From Rhizophagus irregularis (Eukaryota > Glomeromycota > Glomeromycetes > Glomerales > Glomeraceae): DNA of 64,000 nt. Position 1 is the first letter of the stretch, and each line of letters begins with the position of its first letter. Below the pieces are notes generated by a model. It saw nothing but the letters and a program-made list of their open reading frames with translations, made no database searches and was not told the DNA's origin. Below are positions 56,100 to 64,000 of the stretch, piece after piece. The position numbers and the translations under genes are program-made. The stretch spans positions 992,001-1,056,000 of the forward strand of contig NC_089448.1 in assembly GCF_026210795.1 (NCBI RefSeq), written 5' to 3'.

Positions 56100-56912
56100 T
56101 ATGTATTTAGTGAAACTGAGCTACGCTCACTTCGTAGGCTTCGCCACTGCTTCGCCTATAATATATATTAGGTGACAAATATGATATTACGATTGGTCTA
56201 TTGCTTTAGATGAAGAAAGTGACACGTTCCGCAAAAAAAAGAAATTACGAATTCCTAGTGATCTGAAAAAGTATACGGGACTGTTATTGAAAGTTCTCGA
56301 ATACGAAATAGGTATTTGGGTGCTCTTTGGAGGGTTACGCCCTCTCTCATATAGTCATTTATTAACTGCATGTACATTTATCATTGTTGATTTTTGACAC
56401 GAATCATGTTCCACATTATGTATGTACTTTTTTGTTTGAATATGCAAAGTTAATATTTATTTTTTATTTTTCTCTATTTTCAGACTTAATAATTATGAGT
56501 GATCTCCTACATCAATAACGGAAATTTATTGGTTAGTTGCGGGGTACATGGAACTTTATCAAAAGTGTTGGTATTCGTTAACTGAGGACACTTGTATGAA
56601 TCTTCGGAGTTTAGGTGTAACCTCTAGAATAATTTCCAAGTTAGTTCAAATGCAAGCATATGAAAATACCAAAAAGAAGCGTTACTGAAAGAACAATTCC
56701 CATAGCTGCTCGCAACACATGTCATAGATACATGACCACGAATACTTTATCGTCATAGTGGCACAACTTCGATACTGCTACTAGGTCATCTTCATTTTTT
56801 CCTTCGCCTGCTAAGCTATTTGTGACGTGTCGTTATTTTCGTAGCTTAACGTTAAGATCGATAATCCGGGGGAATTGTTTCTCTAAGCATTCCTCTGTAC
56901 CGATTTTATATG

Positions 56913-56920
56913 TATAAATA
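56913..56920 (+). promoter_or_regulatory. TATA box of the small secreted protein gene
   Basis: TATAAATA lies 58-65 bp before the ATG at 56978, followed by a CT/A-rich leader ending AAATCAAAATG. Confidence 0.6.
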
Positions 56921-56977
56921 CCTCTAGACTCTGCACTGTTTGACATTAAAAAAACCGCAAAAAAAAATAAAATCAAA

Positions 56978-57454
56978 ATGAAATTCAACATTTTTTTGCT
57001 CCTTTTGGCCACCTTTCTTGCTGTTGGGTCGCCTCAGGAAATACAAATACATCCAGGCGAATATCTTATTCAAAACATTCATACCAATAAATATTGGGCA
57101 AAGCCAGATTTGGCTTTTGGCATTCCTCTACAAACCGAGGGTAATGTAGTATGGAAAATTTTTGCCGTTGGCAAAAATTTCTACATTAGACCCCTCTCTC
57201 ATGTTCAGTTATCACTCGCATTATTAGTAAATGACAAACTTCTTAGACTCAGGGAAACTACTCCGAATCCACAGAATCTACAATGGATAATACATCCTTC
57301 CGGTAGCAATGTAGCTATTCAATCTGCTGCGGATTCAAAAAAGTATGTAAATACAGATGTCTATAATAAGATTGATTATCTTTCTCAAGGTTCTGATGCT
57401 GAACCGATGTGGAGATTAGTACATTATGCTCCTAAAAGGACCAAACTTCTATAA
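56978..57454 (+). CDS. Small secreted protein, probable beta-trefoil fold
   Basis: 158 codons, single exon. The N-terminus MKFNIFLLLLATFLAVGS is a clear signal peptide with likely cleavage near residue 18-20. The mature part starts IHPGEYLIQNIHTNKYWAK, a pattern seen in ricin-B-like/beta-trefoil proteins and trefoil protease inhibitors. Two further loosely similar blocks follow: WKIFAVGKNFYIRPL, and LQWIIHPSGSNVAIQSA with KKYVN. Three repeats fit a trefoil; lectin or inhibitor function is inference. There are no Cys residues in the mature part. A TATA box and a poly(A) signal frame it, so it looks like an intact, expressed candidate effector or secreted lectin. Confidence 0.75.
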   Translation: MKFNIFLLLLATFLAVGSPQEIQIHPGEYLIQNIHTNKYWAKPDLAFGIPLQTEGNVVWKIFAVGKNFYIRPLSHVQLSLALLVNDKLLRLRETTPNPQNLQWIIHPSGSNVAIQSAADSKKYVNTDVYNKIDYLSQGSDAEPMWRLVHYAPKRTKLL

Positions 57455-57598
57455 ATTCTTTTAAATATTTTTTTACTATTGTCTATAACATGTAACTAAA
57501 GGTATACTTTGTACAAATTGTATAATTTTTTGTATCTGAAGTATACTGTATATATATTTTTTGTATCTTTTTGAAACTAGAGTTAGACAATTACTATA

Positions 57599-57604
57599 AA
57601 TAAA
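57599..57604 (+). terminator. Poly(A) signal of the secreted protein gene
   Basis: AATAAA about 145 bp after the stop, following a T-rich UTR. Confidence 0.5.
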
Positions 57605-59255
57605 GCAAGGTCATACATATTGCTTAAAAACATGGTTCTGTTTCATATTTGTCAATAATTTTTTGATATGAGATGTCTCACTATATTGCCAGAATGCGTA
57701 AATAACAATATAGTTTCTTCAATTTCGTAAAAATAGAATTCTATCTTCTGTGCCAAATTTTAGTGTGGGTATTACATGCATTGATTTACAAAGATAATTT
57801 GTCCGAAGTGAAATGAAGGACTTTAATTGTTTTGACAAGCGATAAAAAATTTCATAATAAGCTTGAGAGTTTCGCCCATCTCTGTTTTCTTTTTGTATTC
57901 CTTCATAATTTCTTCAGTATAACCCACTTTATTCACCTCTTCGAGGGTGAGCGTACCACCCAAAAAATAATGAAGAATCAGCTGCAGTAGTTTCGCCTAT
58001 TAATCATACAGTCGTTTGTAGTGGACAAATATCAAATAGGCAGTTATACCAATAATAACAGAAAACTATGCATTATAACTTAGATCTGAACATAATATCG
58101 GAGCTATATATGAGCTGTATGTGGAAATAATTAAAGTAAGTTTTGCGTATCTGGTGTTTTTCATTTACTGCTCTCAGTTTCAAAAGAATGTTCATTTGCG
58201 TTTGATGTCACGATAGTAAAATGTTGTACCGCTCGAAGTCTATTGCTGTTTGTATCTGTTTCTGGTGGGTCGCTATTTTCAACTATTATTCCTCGCTTGT
58301 TCTTTCTTGAAGACAGTGAATATTATGTACTACATATTACAAAACTATTATTATTCGGTTTTTGTCATTAACAACTCTGTAGCCATAATCATTAGAACAA
58401 TCTATAACGCCTATCCTAATTAAGTAATTTAATATCATCAGTGTAGCGTGGCAATTAAATATTTCAATTTTTATGCTTCGTTTTCTAGTGCACTAGTTGA
58501 CCATTCCCACTGGTGGTATAAGTCATAACTCATAAAGGTATATATTTGCCTCTGTGGAATATCATGTGATAAATAGTATAGATAAACTATGCGGAAACTA
58601 TAGATTTTTGTTTTGGATAGTAATTGAGAATAGTGCTTTCTAAGCATTTCCCAAGAATGTTTCTACCATTTCGCTTAATAATTTAGTCTGTATTTTTTTT
58701 TCTTTAAAAGCGGACTACAATTTTACTATAAACGCTCCATGTTATAAAAATTCTTTATAACGACTAAATATATTTTGGAATTTGTTATTCTATTATATGG
58801 CGAGCATGCATCTTTGACGAAGAAAATACCTAATGTGTTTTGGAATAATTCAGATATTTGATTGGGAGAATACTGGAAGAAACACTTGACCCTCAGTTCA
58901 GAGTTATTAGTAGATGATGCTGAGTGAACTAAATAAGAGACTATACTGTAGATATTTTTCTTTATGGAGCGGAGAAAAATTTCATGTCAATGATTCTAGC
59001 ATTTCATACTAAAATACTATAAACAAAAAAAAACATTTCTTAATCTACTTCGTAGGCTCCGCCTAGATCATATTTATTTTTCAATAAAGTATGTCTTTTA
59101 ACATAATTACATAACAATCGGACATTAGTTTTTCTTCATCGTCTATACTTGTATGATTCGTGATAACCTCCACAGAAATATCTAAACATAAGAGCCAGTG
59201 TTAGCTGTTAGTATTATTCAAAGGGTACATGCAAGTAAATAAACGTAATGGGATT
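57605..59255. other. No supported gene
   Basis: AT-rich DNA; only a CTACTTCGTAGGCTCCGCCT motif (59044) belongs to a dispersed family. Confidence 0.5.
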
Positions 59256-59569
59256 TCAATACTTACTTCCATCACTAAGACTAAGGTCAGTAAGCTTTTT
59301 GATTTTTTCGACAAGTTTTTTCAATCGTCGGTTCTCCCGGTCTTTGATTATTAATTTAGAACATACAATAACGTGAAAGTGCTTTCTTCCAGGTTGTTCT
59401 TCCCAGTGCTTGCTAACAAGTTCTGTTACCTCGAGCTTTTCTAGAACATCAATTTTTACCTTTTTTACCTTCCATAGCTCCAAGTGATTGTGCTCGATAT
59501 AAATGACATCATTAATTCTTCTCTCGATCTCTTTGAAAATAATCGTTCTGAGACAATTAATATTTGCAA
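59256..59569 (-). pseudogene. Crinkler-type header fragment
   Basis: Open frame read from about 59569 to 59256. It contains HLELWKV, then VTELVSKHWEEQPGRKHFHV, the LxLWKV and WE-Q-P...HVIV marks of Crinkler N-terminal domains. A basic helix (ENRRLKKLVEKIKKL) follows. No start codon is seen where a Crinkler should begin, because the frame runs into the end of the neighbouring secreted-protein frame. A GTAAGT at about 59269 could be a donor, but no matching downstream exon was recognised. Likely truncated, and the C-terminal effector part is absent. Confidence 0.5.
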
Positions 59570-59925
59570 TTATGGGACCTTAATGGTAAATGACTCAGGA
59601 TTTTCCTCTATTTCATGACAAAGATGACAAGTAAGCTCAATTTTGATCATAATGTTATATTTATTAAATGCTGTAATGATATTTTTTTCAAATAAACATT
59701 TTTCGTTAACAGATTCTTTACTATTCCAATACCATCTAACTTGACCACGAGTAAACTTGCACATAACTAATTTGCATAAATGTCCGCCATTCATTAAACA
59801 TTCTTCCGCTCCACATTTTTTGGCATTTCCGTTGGGAATTTGAAGAGTTTGTCAACATCATGACCCTCATATGCACTAGAACTAGTGAATGAACATACGA
59901 AAAAAACGTAAATGCAAACCTCCAT
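59570..59925 (-). pseudogene. Secreted Cys-containing protein with one frameshift
   Basis: Starts at 59925 with the signal-peptide-like MEVCIYVFFVCSFTSSSA, then YEGHDVDKLFKFPT. Near 59835 the frame must shift by one base to continue as AKKCGAEECLMNGGHLCKLV, with further Cys at CHLCHE, to a TAA at 59570-59572. Total about 118 residues. Six to eight Cys in the mature part suggest disulphides. The shift may be a true break or a sequence error. The Crinkler fragment starts where this frame ends. Confidence 0.5.
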
Positions 59926-60085
59926 GTAATGGACATGATATAGTGAGAGTTTTAACAGTTAATAGTAGACAAATAAAAATTTATTCAATTCTTTGTTAAT
60001 TAAGAATAACAAATATCGTTACATCAGTTATTGATTGATATAATAAAATGCGTCATATAATTGATAATTTATTGATGGCAGTGCA

Positions 60086-61385
60086 CTATCCTTTTTGAAT
60101 AAGTTTCAATATCTCATCTAGCTTTTGATTCATCCCATTAATTTCTGTTTTAAGCTCGTTAGTTTCTGATCTAAGTCCACTAATCTCTTCTATAACTTGT
60201 CCCATCTCTGAGCTTAATAGACGATGCGTTTCTAATTCTATACAATTTTGTATGCCATACTGCTTAGGTTGCCCTATTTTTCCATACATGGCATCAGTTC
60301 CAGCAGTTTCGAATGCTATAACCACCTCCGGTTTTATATGAACGTGTAAATGACCATGGCACTCTTTTGCCTGATAGTCTTTAGATTCTAGAGATTCCCA
60401 TTTCCCAAAGTTGAACGCAAAAAGTTCAACAGGATTTTTGATCTGTTGCTTACAGATATTTTCTACCAAATATGTAGACATGAAGTATCCCAGCACCCAA
60501 ATCCATAAATTCCTATCGATAACTAAATGCTTGTTCGTTTTATGATTGTTTGGTCTAGTATTCTTGTCATATGTATTGTATGTTCCGGGATGAGAACATA
60601 TTAGAATTTCACGTACATCATCCTGTTGGAATACACATATCCAACTGTCTTTCCCATCTTCTCCAATGACTATACGTTCTTTCTCCACGTACCAGTTACA
60701 ATACCGAGGGAAACGAACTTGCTGTGGAGCCATTCCAGCACAAAAAACAGGAGGCTCTTCATGGTTCGAGTTGTGGTTCTTACTAGGACGCTCTAATAAA
60801 AATTCGGGATAGTCATGTATAATACGTTCGGGACTCATCACGAATACACTTCAAATTCTCACCTTTAAGAGAGGGGGCTTTCCAGACATTTTTTTTATTA
60901 CTCTCAGGTGGAGGAGGATACTTACAATCTGAGTGATGCCCGCAATAAATTTTAGAAGGTATAGAGTTCATAGTAGGCTGAATAGGAGCTGGCAGTTTGT
61001 ATTTTCTCCGAACACTATTTACATAACTCCTTGCAGCCTTTAGTGTATTCGGCAAGTCACCGGACAAATTATATAACATATCAAACCATGTAACGGGGTC
61101 CAACTGCATGACATAATCCCATTCTTTTTGGTTATTATTCGGGAGTAACTCAATCCTGTAAGCAACCTGGAAATTACGATTTTCTTTTTTATCCATAAAC
61201 TCCAGACACTTGTTACCCATCTTAATCAGTCCTTCGGCAAGTATAGTAGGTGGACCAAAAATATCACTGATCATTCCAATTTTTACTAGTGGACTTGACC
61301 ACCAGCTTATTTCCCGATAAATACAATACCATTCATTGTGGACTTCGTATTCATCATTACACCCTAGTTCCTTTTCAGAAGACAT
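60086..61385 (-). CDS. HIT-like domain protein, paralogue of the gene at 14602
   Basis: Two exons: 61385-60863 and 60792-60086, with a GTGAGA...TTAG intron of 70 nt; joining gives about 409 residues. The N-terminal region has AYRIELLPNN and MQLDPVTWFDMLY, matching the other copy's YCLEV and CLNPVLWFDVYL. A CGHHSDCKYPPPP segment stands where the other copy has its Cys/Pro repeat. The second exon holds FNFGKWES, then ECHGHLHVHIKPEV, an H-x-H-x-H run typical of HIT hydrolases/transferases; function is inference. The C-terminus has heptads (ISGLRSETNELKTEINGM) for a short coiled coil. Unlike the copy at 14602 it lacks the amplified repeats. No TATA was found at close range. Confidence 0.72.
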
Positions 61386-62588
61386 TCTTCCACGTAATTG
61401 GTTATGGAAAAATAAAATATTATTAGTATTCGTTATTTTTAATTGGAAATATTTTCTTGTTCATGTTCTGACAGGATTTGATAAATAGAATACCACAAAA
61501 ATATTTGTTCACAAAGCGAAGCGATACTCTCCAGGTATTTTCATTCCCAAAAATTCTCACGTAGTGGAAGAGCTCTGCTAAATAGAGAAATCATTTTCAT
61601 ACTTGTTATATTTGCCACACTAGTACTTATTGAGAAGTAATGCCGATAAAAATCAGCAATCCGGGATAAACATTCTCAGGAAAATAAAGTAATTACATTA
61701 TTTTTTTTGTTGATCGATATGAGGCTAATGCAAGCGATTACACAAATTACGGATTAGCATTAATTACACATGCAATAATTTCGAAAAAAGATAAAAACGA
61801 AATTAGATCAGTTCCAACATTTGGAGACGTTAAAATATTGCGGACGATATTTATACTGTACATAGCATTGTATTTTATTATCACACCATCACACCTAAAT
61901 CATGAAATGATATGCTACATATCCATTGTCCACTCATATTCTTCTCCGCAGTCGTCCACTCATATTCTTTCCACGTTATCCCATACGTCATTCCTTCCCC
62001 GTCGTCCACTCATATTCTTCCCACGTTATCTTCTACCTTGTGATAACAGCAGTCGATATCCATTTATACAATATCATGTGCCCTTTGGGTCTCCGGATCT
62101 ATGACTGCGGTTAATTATTTTTCCCGTTTATTTATCTAACCCCTAGGTAGAACCATACATTCGTTATTAAAATAGCAACAATGAATTACGAAAAAAAATT
62201 CAAACTAGGGTATAAATCGATGTTTTATAAGGGACAAAGTAATAAAAATATCCAACGTGATTACAGGACACCTTAGGAATACGATATACCGTTTCAAGGC
62301 CACAAAAATAACATAACTAGTATCATATCCATTCCTAGAAAAAATTACTAGTGCTTCATTCGCTTTTCATGTTAATATTCCTAATAGTTAAAAGTCATGT
62401 GAAGAGACTGTGAGCTGAGTTCACCGATAAATCATGTTAATACGCTACATTCCTACATTCCTGTTGATATTAGAAACTTCAATCACGAAACGTTGGCTAT
62501 ACTAGTTGGTGAAACTGTTAAATGGTAAAGATACGAGAAACAAGTTCAATCACGCTTTAGCGCCTTACAGGGAAAATATTTCAAGATC

Positions 62589-62634
62589 ACATGAGATGAG
62601 ACCTTCAGGTATCGATATCATATGACCAATATAT
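62589..62634 (-). repeat. 46-bp dispersed repeat, copy 2
   Basis: Inverse of 8059-8104, two mismatches by eye. Confidence 0.65.
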
Positions 62635-63892
62635 CGTAGCCTTCGAATTTCATGTTACCCTAACTTTATACGATAACATCACAGCCGGCTATTAGGAATA
62701 CACTACAACACATTGCAAATATGACACTCGTTCACAAAAAAATACATATAGCGTAGTTTATTTTTTATTAATACCCGTTATAAAATGCCTGAAGGGGATT
62801 CTCAAAGGAATGTGTAGAATAAGTTCGGGACCTGGCCCATGATTTATATTATTCCAAAAATACAGTAAATACGTTAAAGGAAAATCGTTACTTAATAGGA
62901 GAATAGGGAGAAGTATCGACAATAATAAACTATCAGAATATTTACCTGAGAGATAATATGTTCTGTAAAAATTAATAGTTGCTTCATCGATGGAGAAAAA
63001 TGGATTCTACTGATTTCCAACGCTACTTATTATCATTGTGGGTATTTTTTATGATATTATTATACTAACACCCTTAAGACCTCCTTATTTTTTTGTATAC
63101 ATTTTGCGTCTTACTGCGCAATTACGTTTTTTATTCATTCGTATATAACATGCTAGTCTCTACATACGAATTCTTTCCCCAGACTAATCTCAGATTCCAA
63201 TTTTTCCACACATGATTAACGAAATTTCTCTTAACTGTCGATTTCTTAAGACCATCAATTTGTTACACTGTGATAAAAAACAATACCAAACATTTATAAC
63301 TTATGTAACCTACCTTGTGAAATCTTCTTACTTGAAACATTGCTTTCAAATGTAATAGTTTCTTCTTTCCGAATCTCTATTTTGTCATCGTTATTTGTTG
63401 ATCACACTAGTCGTCATACATCTTCCTTATAATAAGCGTACACCTTGGGTATAGTATGAGCTATTTTTCGCATTACGACATTAACTAAGAACTTCCTTAT
63501 CAATAATCTCTTCAACTGTGATCGTATATGTGATAATAGTGTTCAGCTACTCTACTGATTAAGTCCCATAAAATTAATAATTACATAATATATGTGATCA
63601 GATAACATTTAAATAGTACTTTTGTACGAATAATCGCATTCCATGCACAAATATTTTTACTAATTATTCGTATATAATCATATGTTGAATTGCCCATCAG
63701 ACATAGTATAATGCATTTCAATTATCCGATATCATCGATCAATTAACTAAATATAATAAAATGCATTAATTCGACAAATAATAGTAGACACATAAAATAT
63801 GGGCGAAGCCTACGAAGTAAATACCTGGTGGTCAAATTGATATATCCTTCCCATATCATTGCACTCAAGTAGGGATAGTTAGTTATATTATA

Positions 63893-64000
63893 CGGTGGTG
63901 ATCAGTCGGAGACTGCTCGAAGAGCAAAATTATTTGGAATGACGAATGTGTGAAAAAGGCCATAATAGGCAGTTATTTATACGTTTTTTACGTATTTTGC
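63893..64000 (+). repeat. Dispersed repeat with GTCGGAGACTGCT, copy 2, runs off the window
   Basis: Matches 23948-24060; end not visible. Confidence 0.7.

Larger units (their letters stand above)
61386..64000. other. No supported gene; dispersed repeats
   Basis: Three copies of GTCGTCCACTCATATTCTT-type sequence at about 61925-62025, the 46-bp repeat (62589-62634), a GGCGAAGCCTACGAAGTA motif (63801) and the repeat running into the window end. Confidence 0.5.

Noticed and set aside
1..64000. tRNA or rRNA genes
   Set aside because: I looked for T-loop (GGTTCGA) and D-loop motifs and found no cloverleaf that fits; a covariance search would settle this.

Overview
The window looks like nuclear DNA of an arbuscular mycorrhizal fungus (Glomeromycotina, Rhizophagus-like). 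I infer this from strongly AT-rich DNA, short GT-AG introns with CTAAC-type branch sites, no operons, and the mix of families: Crinkler-type headers, a Fanzor/TnpB relic, CACTA and Ginger-type DNA transposons, a ubiquitin-like/ADP-ribosyltransferase fusion, and a multi-exon PD-(D/E)XK-like gene. No tool was run; every call is by eye.

Layout. 1-5799: right part of a coding CACTA element, with a Tnp2-type transposase on the minus strand (one in-frame TGA) and a divergent five-exon accessory gene. 5800-14601: gene-poor DNA with small dispersed palindromes. 14602-16023: HIT-like coiled-coil protein. 16152-20915: complete Ginger-type transposon (terminal inverted repeats, GTAT target duplication, integrase-like gene with one TGA, 62-bp satellite). 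20952-23766: non-coding CACTA element. 25659-30770: a second one, inserted in a Fanzor/TnpB relic. 31220-31759: unknown ORF. 35527-42441: Crinkler-NYN pseudogene split by a third non-coding CACTA element (36280-41991). 44326-46814: PD-(D/E)XK-like gene. 50740-51777: ubiquitin-ART fusion. 55126-56099: fold-back mariner-type element. 56978-57454: small secreted protein. 59256-59925: Crinkler header fragment beside a frameshifted Cys-containing secreted protein. 60086-61385: second HIT-like gene.

The most unusual content is the cargo of the three non-coding CACTA-like elements. Each carries on the plus strand a tandem array of miniature exon-intron modules. Exons are about 20-50 nt and introns about 78-90 nt. 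Each intron has one hairpin at or over the 5' splice site and a second hairpin exposing a CTAAC/TACTAAC branch site, followed by a T-tract and AG. Stem sequences differ from unit to unit while pairing is kept, so structure rather than sequence appears conserved. All three elements have 3-bp target duplications (AAC, TCT, TTG) and termini of the form CAC(T/A)(A/G)GTCGAA or close to it, shared with the coding CACTA element at the left edge. Two of the three interrupt coding sequence, both in the sense orientation of the host reading frame.
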